Source: Betaproteobacteria bacterium | Lineage (GTDB): Bacteria > Pseudomonadota > Gammaproteobacteria > Burkholderiales > Ga0077523 | Direction: 5' to 3' | NCBI GenBank assembly: GCA_016713305.1 | Contig: JADJPK010000016.1 | Coordinates: 103,169-167,168, forward strand | Length of the DNA stretch: 64,000 nt | Part shown: in pieces, positions 43,687-52,800 of the stretch | Layout: each line of letters begins with the position of its first letter | Position numbering within the stretch: position 1 is the stretch's first letter | Notes under the pieces: generated by a model | Told to the model about the DNA's origin: nothing | Databases searched by the model: none | Seen by the model: the letters and a program-made list of their open reading frames with translations, nothing else | Made by a program: the position numbers and the translations under genes

Positions 43687-44630
43687 GTCACGCCGAAGCG
43701 TGCGCCGATCCGGTCCAGCACGCACGCCTCCAGGTCGTCCCGCAGGCAGTCGATGCGGTCGACGTCTCCGGTTGCCCGCAACCACGTGAGCTGACGTTTG
43801 GCCAACTGACGAGTCGCGGCGATCGCAGTCTCTCTGAGGCGATTCAAGCCGAACTCCCCGTCGAGGTACTGCCACGCCTGCCGGTATCCCACGCAGCGCA
43901 TGGAGGGCATCTCGGGCGTGAGGGGATAGCGCCTTCTCAGCCGCTCCACCTCGCCGATCAGACCCAGTTCGAGCATCTCCTCGAACCGGGCGGCGATGCG
44001 CTGGTGCAGCACCGAACGGTCCGAAGGTTCGAGCGCAACGGCCACGAATGTCGAGGGGGGCGGCGCCGAGCGTCCTTCCGAGAGCAGCCTGGACATGGGC
44101 TCGCCCGTGACGTAGCACACTTCGAGCGCCCGCTGGATGCGCTGCGCATCGGTCGGTTCCAGGCGTGCTGCAGTGACGGGATCGAGCGAATGCAGGGTCT
44201 GATGCAGCGCCGGCCAGCCCAGTTCTGCCGCCATGGCGTCGATGACGCGCCGCGTGTCGGGATCGGCTGGCGGAAGCTCGGCAAGCCCTTCGCGGAACGC
44301 CTTGAAGTAGAGCATCGTGCCGCCGACCAGCAGCGGTATCCGGCCTCTTCCGCGGATCTGCTCCACCAGCGCCCATCCGTCCTCGGCGAATCGGGCGGCC
44401 GAGTAACTCTCGGTGGGATCGATGATGTCGATGAGGTGATGCTCCACACGCCGCTGCATCGCGGCGTCGGGCTTCGCCGTGCCGATGTCCATGTCACGGT
44501 AGACGAGTGCCGAATCGACGCTGACGATCTCCACCGGAAGATGCCGTGCCAGCGACAGCGCGACGCGGGTCTTGCCGCTCGCCGTGGGACCCATCAACAG
44601 AATGGCGTCGGGACGGGTCTCGCGTGCCAC
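43683..44630 (-). CDS. miaA: tRNA dimethylallyltransferase
   Basis: 315 residues from GTG 44630 (ARETRPDAILLMGPTASGKTRVAL); a GTG at 44693 overlapping the mutL end is an alternative. P-loop GPTASGKT, DSALVYRDMDIGTAKPD (substrate loop), HHLIDIIDP, GGTMLYFKAFREGLAELP and RCVGYRQAWQYLDG are MiaA motifs. Transfers the dimethylallyl group to A37 of tRNAs reading UNN codons. Just downstream of mutL on the same strand, as in many proteobacteria. Confidence 0.93.
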   Translation of the reverse strand: MARETRPDAILLMGPTASGKTRVALSLARHLPVEIVSVDSALVYRDMDIGTAKPDAAMQRRVEHHLIDIIDPTESYSAARFAEDGWALVEQIRGRGRIPLLVGGTMLYFKAFREGLAELPPADPDTRRVIDAMAAELGWPALHQTLHSLDPVTAARLEPTDAQRIQRALEVCYVTGEPMSRLLSEGRSAPPPSTFVAVALEPSDRSVLHQRIAARFEEMLELGLIGEVERLRRRYPLTPEMPSMRCVGYRQAWQYLDGEFGLNRLRETAIAATRQLAKRQLTWLRATGDVDRIDCLRDDLEACVLDRIGARFGVT

Positions 44631-44682
44631 TTCGCGACCGGTGGGAGTGTCCAGGACGGCTGGCTCCAGCAGGGGGAAGGCC

Positions 44683-46494
44683 TCAGCGCCCACGCATGAA
44701 CAGGCGGTCGAGATCCGCCATCGACATCTGCTGCCAGGTCGGCCGGCCGTGGTTGCACTGCCCGGAACGCTCCGTCTCCTCCATCTCCCGCAGCAGCGCA
44801 TTCATTTCCGCAAGCGTCAGCGAACGGTTCGCGCGCACCGCGCCGTGGCACGCGAGCGTCGCCAGCATCTCGTCGCGCTTTCCGGTGAGCACGTGACTCG
44901 CGCCCACTTCGCCGATCTCGCGCAGCGTGTCGCGGGCGAGCACGGCGGGGTCCGCATCGCGGAGCAGCCAGGGTATGGAGCGGACGACGATGCTGGTGGG
45001 CGACGATACCGCCATCTCGAATCCCAGCTGCTCCAGCAGGGTGCCGTGCTCCTCCACGGTCGCGACTTCGAGCGAGGTGGCGAGCAGGGTGGCCGGAATG
45101 AGCAGTTGCTGGGTGGGAATGGTGGCCTTGTCCAGCGCTGACTTGAGGCGTTCGTACACGATCCGTTCGTGCGCCGCGTGCATGTCGACGATGATGAGGC
45201 CTTGCGAATTCTGCGCGAGGACGTACACACCCGCGAGCTGGGCCAGCGCGAACCCCAGCGGCGGCGACTCGCCGGAACCGCTCCTCCCGTCCGCGAGCCG
45301 TGGGACGGACCCCGCGAACGGCGTCGATGAGAACGACTCGGAGGGCGCAGGCTCCCGCCGTCCGAACAGCGCGTCGTAGAAGGCGAGCGGCTCGGCCGTG
45401 CCGAGGGGGATGGGATCCTGCCGCGCCAAATGGGTGGCAGGAGCGGTGGCGAGCGAATCAGCGGTGGCGGCCCAGTGAGCGGACTCGATGGCAGCGGCGG
45501 TTTCGGGCCCGGGCCGCGCCAGCGCCTTCTGCAGCGCGTGGCGGACGAAGGGATGAATCGCCCGGCTGTCGCGGAAGCGCACTTCCGTCTTGGTCGGGTG
45601 TACGTTCACGTCGACGCTGTCTGCCGGCACTTCGAGGAAAACGACGAAAGCCGGGTGGCGATCGTTGTGCAGTACGTCGCGATAGGCCTCGCGCACCGCG
45701 TGCGCAAGCAGGCGGTCGCGGACGAAGCGGCCGTTGACGAAGAAGTACTGGGCGTCCCTCGCGCTGCGGGCTGCGGTCGGCAACCCCAGGAAGCCATGGA
45801 TGCGAAGTCCTGCGGCGGATTCCTCGAAATGCACGCAGGCCTGCATGAAAGCCTCGCCGAGCACGGCGCTCGTGCGGGCCCGGGCGTCCTGCGGCGGCAC
45901 GCGCAGCACCAGACGGCCGTTGTGGGTGAGGCGGAATCCGACGTCGGGCCGGGCAAGCGCCGCGCGCTGGACGGCTTCCTCGCAGTGAGCGAACTCCGTG
46001 GCCTCCGTGCGCAGGAACTTGCGCCGCGCGGGCGTGTTGAAGAAGAGGTCCAGCACGTCCACGACCGTGCCGCGGTCGCACTGCGCGGGCTCGATCTCGC
46101 CGACCGTTCCCCCGTGCACGTCCATGCTCCACCCGTGGCGCTCGCCGGCTCCGCGGCTCGTCAGCGAGAACTGCGACACCGAGGCGATGCTGGCCAGGGC
46201 CTCGCCACGGAAGCCCAGCGTCCGGACGGCCTGAAGATCCTCCAGCGAAGCGATCTTGCTCGTCGCGTGACGGGCGACGGCCAGAGGAAGGTCTTCCCGC
46301 GTCATCCCGCCACCGTCGTCCTGCACGCGGATCTGGCGGACCCCGCCCTCGCGAAGTGCCACAACGATCTCGGACGCACCGGCGTCGATGCTGTTCTCGA
46401 GCAGCTCCTTGAGCGCGGCGGCAGGGCGTTCGACGACCTCGCCGGCGGCGATCTGGTTGACGAGCAGGTCGGGAAGGCGTTGGATGATGCTCAT
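44683..46494 (-). CDS. mutL: DNA mismatch repair protein MutL, with endonuclease motif
   Basis: 603 residues from ATG 46494 (MSIIQRLPDLLVNQIAAGEVVERP). GHKL ATPase: ENSIDAGAS, DDGGGMTREDL, TLGFRGEALASIASVS, TVVDVLDLFFNTPARRKFL, VNVHPTKTEVRF. In the C-terminal part DMHAAHERIVYE (~436) matches the DQHA(X)2E(X)4E endonuclease motif except Q to M, and CNHGRP (~580) resembles CPHGRP. Neisserial MutL with similar motifs nicks DNA, so this MutL may be nuclease-active, replacing MutH (not seen here). Coupled in order with miaA. Confidence 0.95.
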   Translation of the reverse strand: MSIIQRLPDLLVNQIAAGEVVERPAAALKELLENSIDAGASEIVVALREGGVRQIRVQDDGGGMTREDLPLAVARHATSKIASLEDLQAVRTLGFRGEALASIASVSQFSLTSRGAGERHGWSMDVHGGTVGEIEPAQCDRGTVVDVLDLFFNTPARRKFLRTEATEFAHCEEAVQRAALARPDVGFRLTHNGRLVLRVPPQDARARTSAVLGEAFMQACVHFEESAAGLRIHGFLGLPTAARSARDAQYFFVNGRFVRDRLLAHAVREAYRDVLHNDRHPAFVVFLEVPADSVDVNVHPTKTEVRFRDSRAIHPFVRHALQKALARPGPETAAAIESAHWAATADSLATAPATHLARQDPIPLGTAEPLAFYDALFGRREPAPSESFSSTPFAGSVPRLADGRSGSGESPPLGFALAQLAGVYVLAQNSQGLIIVDMHAAHERIVYERLKSALDKATIPTQQLLIPATLLATSLEVATVEEHGTLLEQLGFEMAVSSPTSIVVRSIPWLLRDADPAVLARDTLREIGEVGASHVLTGKRDEMLATLACHGAVRANRSLTLAEMNALLREMEETERSGQCNHGRPTWQQMSMADLDRLFMRGR

Positions 46495-46593
46495 GGGCTG
46501 GACCGCGATTATCGCCGAACGGAACGTGCTGGCGCGACGCCTCGAGAACCTGCACGATGCGAACCGCTGGCGTCCGGCGCGGCGCACGGTTGG

Positions 46594-46622
46594 TGGTCAC
46601 GGAACGTACCCGCACCTATAAT
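46594..46622 (+). promoter_or_regulatory. Sigma70-type promoter of the pnt operon
   Basis: TGGTCA (46594-46599, four of six to TTGACA) and a perfect TATAAT (46617-46622) with a 17-bp spacer, 105 bp before the pntAA ATG and in front of the GTTTTTTTGG tract. Divergent mutL starts at 46494. Confidence 0.6.
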
Positions 46623-46727
46623 GCGTCGTTTTTTTGGCCTGCCCAGTTCAATGACATTCCGCCGATCTCGCAATGACCGGCACCGGAAGGGCAGTCCGGA
46701 ATTCCCGTCGAAGGAGGTTCATCAGGG

Positions 46728-47852
46728 ATGCAGATAGGTATTCCCGCAGAGATCCGCACCGGCGAGACAAGGGTCGCCGCCACCCCCGAAACCGTCAAGA
46801 AGTACGCTCAGGGCGGTCATCACAAGGTTCTGGTCCAGGCAGGGGCCGGCCTGGCGTCGTCCTACCAGGACGCCGACTATGTCGCGGCGGGCGCCACCAT
46901 CGTCTCCTCCGCGGTGGACGTGTACGGCAGTGCCGATCTGGTGCTGAAGGTGCGCGGCCCCGAACCCTCGGAACTCGAGCAGATGCGCCGCGACCAGATG
47001 CTGGTGGGGCTCCTTGCGCCCTACCGCGCCGAAGGTCTGCAGGCCATCGCCGCGCGAGGCGTCACCGCGTTCGCCATGGAATGGCTGCCCCGCATCTCCC
47101 GTGCCCAGAGCATGGACGTGCTCTCGTCGCAGGCCAACATCGCCGGATACAAGGCGGTGATGATCGCCGCCAACACCTACGGGCGCATGATGCCCATGCT
47201 CATGACGGCGGCCGGCACGATCAAGGCGGCACGAGTGATCATCATGGGGGTCGGCGTCGCGGGGTTGCAGGCCATTGCCACGGCCAAGCGGCTGGGGGCG
47301 GTGGTGGAAGCCACGGACGTGCGGCCGGAGACCAAGGAACAGGTCGAGTCGCTCGGGGCCAAGTTCATCGAGGTGCCGCTCACCGACGCGGAGAAGGAAC
47401 TCGCCAAGGGCCAGGGCGGTTACGCCCGGGACATGGGCGACGACTACCGCAAGCGTCAGGCGGCCCTGGTGGCCGAGCGCATCAAGCAGGCGGACATCGT
47501 CGTCACCACCGCGCTCATTCCCGGCCGGCCCGCGCCGGTGCTGGTCACCGAAGACATGGTGAAGAGCATGCGGCCCGGTTCCGTCATCGTCGACATGGCG
47601 GTGGAACAGGGCGGCAACTGTCCGCTGTCCGAACTGGACAGGACGGTCGTCAAGCACGGCGTCCATCTGGTCGGCATCGCCAACCTTCCCGCGACGGTGC
47701 CTGCGGACTCCAGCGCGCTCTACGCCCGCAACCTCCACAACTTCCTCGCGCTCATGCTCGATGCCAAGACCGGTCCCTTCAATCTCAATCGCGAGGACGA
47801 AGTCGTCGCCGGCACGCTCGCGTGCATCGGCGGCGAACTCGTCCGCACGTGA
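46728..47852 (+). CDS. pntAA: NAD(P)+ transhydrogenase, alpha-1 subunit (NAD-binding)
   Basis: 374 residues. GIPAEIRTGETRVAATPETV is the AlaDH/PNT N-terminus, QANIAGYKAVMIAANTYGRMMPMLMTAAGTI the conserved middle, VIIMGVGVAGLQAIATAKRLGAVVEATDVRPETKEQVESLG the NAD Rossmann fold, and GGNCPLSELDRTVVKHGV the C-terminal part (read in parts). It lacks membrane helices, so alpha is split as in the three-gene (Rhodospirillum-like) type. First gene of pntAA-pntAB-pntB. It binds NAD(H) facing the cytoplasm; the complex makes NADPH from NADH using proton inflow. Confidence 0.95.
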   Translation: MQIGIPAEIRTGETRVAATPETVKKYAQGGHHKVLVQAGAGLASSYQDADYVAAGATIVSSAVDVYGSADLVLKVRGPEPSELEQMRRDQMLVGLLAPYRAEGLQAIAARGVTAFAMEWLPRISRAQSMDVLSSQANIAGYKAVMIAANTYGRMMPMLMTAAGTIKAARVIIMGVGVAGLQAIATAKRLGAVVEATDVRPETKEQVESLGAKFIEVPLTDAEKELAKGQGGYARDMGDDYRKRQAALVAERIKQADIVVTTALIPGRPAPVLVTEDMVKSMRPGSVIVDMAVEQGGNCPLSELDRTVVKHGVHLVGIANLPATVPADSSALYARNLHNFLALMLDAKTGPFNLNREDEVVAGTLACIGGELVRT

Positions 47853-47883
47853 TCACCGCCGGCCCACGCCCCGGAGCTCCTCC

Positions 47884-48198
47884 ATGGAAACCCTGAACCC
47901 CACCATCATCAACCTGATCATCTTCGTGCTGGCGATCTACGTCGGCTACCACGTGGTCTGGAACGTCACGCCGGCGCTGCACACACCGCTCATGTCGGTG
48001 ACCAATGCCATCTCCGCGATCGTGATCGTCGGTGCCATGCTCGCGGCCGCGCTCACGGAGGGCGGTCTGGGCAAGACCATGGGCGTGCTCGCGGTCGCGC
48101 TCGCGGCGGTCAACGTATTCGGCGGATTCCTCGTGACGCGCCGCATGCTGGAGATGTTCAAGAAGAAGGACCGGCCCGCCGCGGGAGGTCACAAGTGA
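47884..48198 (+). CDS. pntAB: NAD(P)+ transhydrogenase, alpha-2 subunit (membrane)
   Basis: 104 residues from ATG 47884. About three membrane helices: INLIIFVLAIYVGYHVVW, HTPLMSVTNAISAIVIVGAMLAA and GVLAVALAAVNVFGGFLVTRRMLEMFKKK. The family signature TPLMSVTNAISAIV is present. Middle gene of the pnt operon, 31 bp after pntAA. Confidence 0.95.
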   Translation: METLNPTIINLIIFVLAIYVGYHVVWNVTPALHTPLMSVTNAISAIVIVGAMLAAALTEGGLGKTMGVLAVALAAVNVFGGFLVTRRMLEMFKKKDRPAAGGHK

Positions 48199-48250
48199 AC
48201 GGCCTGCACATGAACTGCGAAAGCACGTCCCAGTCCCGGGAGAGCGCACG

Positions 48251-49672
48251 ATGAGCATGAATCTCGTCACACTGCTGTACCTCGTGGCGTCCATCTGCTT
48301 CATCCAGGCGCTCAAGGGTCTGTCCCACCCGACGACCTCGCGGATCGGCAACGGCTTCGGCATGGCCGGCATGACCATCGCGGTGCTCACCACCGTGGGA
48401 CTCATCGTCAAGCTGAGCGCATCGCCCGCCACCGGCATCGGCTATGTGCTGCTCGGTCTGCTGGTCGGCGGAGCCGTGGGCACCGTGATGGCCAAGCGTG
48501 TCGAGATGACCAAGATGCCGGAACTGGTGGCTTTCATGCACAGCATGATCGGTCTGGCGGCCGTGTTCATCGCGGTGGCCGCGGTGGCCGAGCCCCACGC
48601 CTTCGGCATCACGGCGAGGGACACCCCGATTCCCACCGGCAACCGGCTCGAGCTGTTCCTGGGGGCGGCCATCGGCGCGATCACCTTCAGCGGTTCCGTG
48701 ATCGCGTTCGGCAAGCTGTCGGGCAAGTACAAGTTCCGTCTGTTCCAGGGCGCGCCGGTCGTCTTCAAGGGCCAGCACCTGCTCAACCTGCTGCTGGGTA
48801 TCGCACTCCTCGTTCTGGGGCTGGGTTTCATGTTCACCGGGAACTGGGGTGCGTTCTTCCTCATGCTGCTCCTGAGTTTCGTGATCGGCGTGCTGATCAT
48901 CATTCCCATCGGTGGAGCGGACATGCCGGTCGTGGTGTCCATGCTCAACTCGTACTCGGGCTGGGCGGCCGCGGGCATCGGTTTCTCGCTCAACAACCCC
49001 ATGCTGATCATCGCCGGCTCGCTGGTCGGATCGTCCGGCGCCATCCTGTCCTACATCATGTGCAAGGCGATGAACCGGTCGTTCTTCAACGTGATCCTGG
49101 GCGGTTTCGGCGGCGAAGGCGGAGCGGTGACGGGCGGCGGCCCGCAGAAGTCGGTCAAGTCGGGCAGTGCCGACGACGCCGCATTCCTCATGGGCAACGC
49201 GGACAGCGTGATCATCGTTCCCGGCTATGGTCTTGCGGTGGCGCGGGCGCAGCACGCGGTGAAGGAGATGGCGGCCAAGCTCACGGCCAAGGGCGTGCAG
49301 GTGCGTTACGCCATCCATCCGGTGGCGGGACGGATGCCCGGCCACATGAACGTGCTGCTCGCGGAAGCGGAGATTCCTTACGACCAGGTGCTGGAGATGG
49401 AAGACATCAACAGCGATTTCGGCACCACGGACGTGGTTCTGATCCTTGGCGCGAACGACGTCGTGAACCCGCTCGCGCACGAGAAGGGCAGCCCGATCTA
49501 CGGCATGCCCATCCTCGAGGCGCACAAGGCGCGCACCGTGATCGTCAACAAGCGTTCCATGGCGGCGGGCTACGCGGGCCTCGACAATCCGCTGTTCTAC
49601 CTGGACAAGACGATGATGGTGTTCGGTGACGCCAAGAAGGTCATCGAGGACATCGTCAAGGCGATCGACTGA
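48251..49672 (+). CDS. pntB: NAD(P)+ transhydrogenase, beta subunit
   Basis: 473 residues. N-terminal ~180 residues are membrane helices (LVTLLYLVASICFIQALKGLSHP and following). The C-terminal NADP domain has VIIVPGYGLAVARAQHAVKEMA, PVAGRMPGHMNVLLAEAEIPYD, MEDINSDFGTTDVVLILGANDVVNP (read in parts) and KRSMAAGYAGLDNPLFY. Binds NADP(H). Operon end at 49672; no clear terminator. Confidence 0.95.
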   Translation: MSMNLVTLLYLVASICFIQALKGLSHPTTSRIGNGFGMAGMTIAVLTTVGLIVKLSASPATGIGYVLLGLLVGGAVGTVMAKRVEMTKMPELVAFMHSMIGLAAVFIAVAAVAEPHAFGITARDTPIPTGNRLELFLGAAIGAITFSGSVIAFGKLSGKYKFRLFQGAPVVFKGQHLLNLLLGIALLVLGLGFMFTGNWGAFFLMLLLSFVIGVLIIIPIGGADMPVVVSMLNSYSGWAAAGIGFSLNNPMLIIAGSLVGSSGAILSYIMCKAMNRSFFNVILGGFGGEGGAVTGGGPQKSVKSGSADDAAFLMGNADSVIIVPGYGLAVARAQHAVKEMAAKLTAKGVQVRYAIHPVAGRMPGHMNVLLAEAEIPYDQVLEMEDINSDFGTTDVVLILGANDVVNPLAHEKGSPIYGMPILEAHKARTVIVNKRSMAAGYAGLDNPLFYLDKTMMVFGDAKKVIEDIVKAID

Positions 49673-49722
49673 CAGAGGGAGACCACCGCCGTCCGCACCA
49701 TGGCGCGGGCGGCGGCGGGCCA

Positions 49723-49728
49723 TATAAT
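49723..49728 (+). promoter_or_regulatory. Isolated TATAAT, candidate -10 for the giant coiled-coil gene
   Basis: TATAAT in an otherwise GC-rich interval, 86 bp before the ATG at 49815. No acceptable -35 box was found at 16-18 bp spacing, so this is only a candidate. Confidence 0.35.
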
Positions 49729-49814
49729 CCGGCGAGGTCGGGCCGGACCATGGGGTACGGCAAGCCCCCCGGCTGCGGCATGCCCGCGCCGGACGAACAG
49801 GCAGCAAGGAGCGC

Positions 49815-52800
49815 ATGGACAAGTCGACTCTTTTCGCGAAGACCGGTAAGGGGCTCATGGAGGTCAAGAACCGGTCGCGAGCACTGTCCAGGACCTGCAT
49901 CGCCTCCTGACGCTCATCGATGGGCGTTCCACCTACGTCGAGCTGCAGGAAAAGCTCGCTCCCATTTCCGAACGTGATCTCGTCGTCCAGTTGCGACAGC
50001 TGTCGGACCTGGGCTTCATCAAGGAGATCATCGCGTCCCCGCGCGCCGAAGCGGCGCCGTCACCGGGGCTGGACTACGCGGACGATCTCGACTTCACCAG
50101 TTTCACGAACGCTTCCCGGCAGGGGCGCGCGAACGTCTATTCCAACGCCGAAACCGAAAAGCGGGCGCGCGACGCCGCCGAACGCAAGGCCTCCGAGGAG
50201 CGGATGGCGCGCCAGCGCCAGGACGCCGAGCAGAAGGCCCGCGAAGCTGCGGAGCAGCAGCAGAAGGCGGAGGTGGAGGGCCGGCAGATCGCCGAACTGG
50301 AGCAGCGCGCGCGGGCACTCGCGGCCGCCAAGGAGAAGCAGGAAGCCGATCTGCGGGCCAAACTGGCTGAGGAGACCAGCGCACGCATCGAGGCTCAACA
50401 ACTCGCCCGTGAAGATGCCGAGCGGCGCGCCCGGATTGCGCAGGAGGCGAAGAAGCGCCTCGAAGGGGAGCGTCAGAAGCTCGAGGAGGAGCGCAAGCGG
50501 CTCGAGGAAGAGGCGAAGAAGGCCAAGGCCGTCGCCGAGCGCAATGCCCGCGAAGAGGTGCAGCGCAGGCTAGAGGAAGAGAAGCGCCGCGTGCGCGAGG
50601 AAGCCGAGCGGCAGGCCAGAGAGGACGCGCAACGCAAGCTGGAAGAGGAAGCGCGCCGCGTCCGGGAGGAAGCCGAACGCAATGCGCGCGAGGAAGCGCA
50701 GCGCAAGATCGAGGAAGAGACCCGGCGGCTGAAGGAAGAGGCCGAGCGTCTTGCGCGCGAGGAAGCCCAGCGCAAGGTGGAGGAAACGGAGAGGCGCCTG
50801 CGCGAGGAAGCCCAGCGGAAGCTGGAGGAGGAGGCGCGGAAGGCGCGGGAGGAAGCCGAGCGGATCGTGCGCGAGGAGGCGCAGCGAAAGCTGGAGGAAG
50901 AGACGCGGCGCGTGCGGGAGGAAGCCGAGCGCCTCGTGCGCGAGGAAGCCCAGCGCAAGATCGAGGAGGAAACCCGGCGGGCCCGGGAGGAGGCCGAGCG
51001 TGCCGCTCGCGAGGAAGCCCAGCGCCGGATAGAGGAAGAGGCAAGGCGGGCGCGGGAGGAAGCGGAGATCCGTGCGCGGGAAGAAATGCGCGTGCGCCTT
51101 GAAGAGGAGGCCAGGCGCGTCCGCGAGGAAGCCGAGCGGCAGGCGCGTGAAGAAGCGGAACGCCGCCTGGCTGAAGAACGCGAGCGTTTGCGGCAGGAGG
51201 CCGAGGAAGCGCGGAGGCGCGAAGAGGAAGAAAGGCAGCGGCGCGAGGAAGAGGAACGCCGCCGCAGGGAAGAGGAAGAGCAGGCTCGCCGTGCCGCCGA
51301 GGAGGAGGAGCGGCGGAGGCGTGAAGAGGAAGAGCAGCGGAGGCGCCAGGAAGAGGAACGCGTCAGGCGCGAACTCGAGGAGCGCCTCGCGCGCGAACTG
51401 GAAGAACGCAAGCGGCGCGAGGAAGAGGAGCGCCGCCGGCAGGAAGAGGAAGAAAAGCGGCAGCAGGCCCTCGAGGAGCAGCGACAGCGCGAAGCGGAGG
51501 AACGCCGCCGCCTGGAAGAGGAACTGCGCCGGCGCGAAGAGGAAGATCGGCGCCGGCTGGAAGAGGAAGCGAGGAAGCGGCGCGAGGAAGAACAGCGGCG
51601 GCGCGAGGACGAGGATCGCCGGCGGGAGGAAGAAGACCGCCGCCGCGCGGAAGAAGACCGCCGCCGGCACGAGGAGGAAGCCCGGCGGCAGGGCGAGGTG
51701 CAGGAACGCCAGGCGCGCGAAGAGCAGCAGCAGGCGAGACTTGCCGCCGAGCAGACGGCCCGCGCGGAGATCGAGGCGGAGCGCAAGGAAGAGCAGGCGC
51801 TGCGCATCAAGCTGGAGGAGGAGCTCAAGCGCCGCGAGGAAGACGACCGCCGGCGCCAGGAAGACGACGCCCGGCGACGCGAGGAGGAAGAGCGGCTGCG
51901 TCAGCAGGAACTCGACCGGCGGCGCGAGGAAGAAGCGAACCGCGCGCGCCGCGAGGAGGAAGAGCGGCTTGCCGCCGAGGCGGAATTGCAGCGCCAGCAG
52001 GAAGAGCGGGCACGGCGCGAACAGGCGGAGCGCGAGGCGAGCGAGCGCCGCGCACGCGAGGAAAGGGAAGCTCAGGAGCGGGAGGCCGAGGAAGCTCGTG
52101 TCCGCGAGGCGGCGGCCAGGGCGCGTGAGCAGGCCGAGCGCGAGGCGGCCGAGCGGCGCGAGGAGGAGGAACGCAGGGAGCGGCAGGCTGCGGAAGAGCG
52201 TGTGCGGGCCGAAGAGTCCGAGGCGCGCGAGCGGGCCGAGCGCGAAGCGGTGCAGGCTCGCGAGAAAGAGGAAGAGGCTGCGCGCCTGAAGGCAGCGGAA
52301 GAAAGGCGCTCCAGGGAAGAGGCGGAACAGCGGGCGCATGAGCAGGCGGAAGCCGCTGCCGCCCTGGTGGCGGCGGCAGCACCTGCCCTCTCGCTGGCCG
52401 CCGGATCGGAAGAGCCGCTCGATGACGAGGAAGCGCGGAAGCGCGACGAGATTTCCCGGCTCCTGCTGGCCGAACTGGAGATGCCGGCAGAACCCGGGGG
52501 TGAGCTGCCGCCGGCAGAGGCAGCCGAGGAAGTCGAGGTGTCGTTGCCCGGAATGGAGGTTTCCGAGGAACTGGAGGTGTCCGCCGACATGAGTGTCGCG
52601 GAGGAGAGCGACGCTCCGGTGGACGAGGTTCCTCTGGAGCCCATCGACCTGTCTTCGCTGGATTCGGCCGATGGCGGCAACGAAGCCCGCTCGGCGCTCG
52701 ATCTGCAGGAAGACGAACTTCGCCGCGATCTCGAGGCGATCGAACGGCGCAACATGCTGGAGGAAGAAGCGCGCAAGGCCGTGGAGCAGGCCGAACGCGA

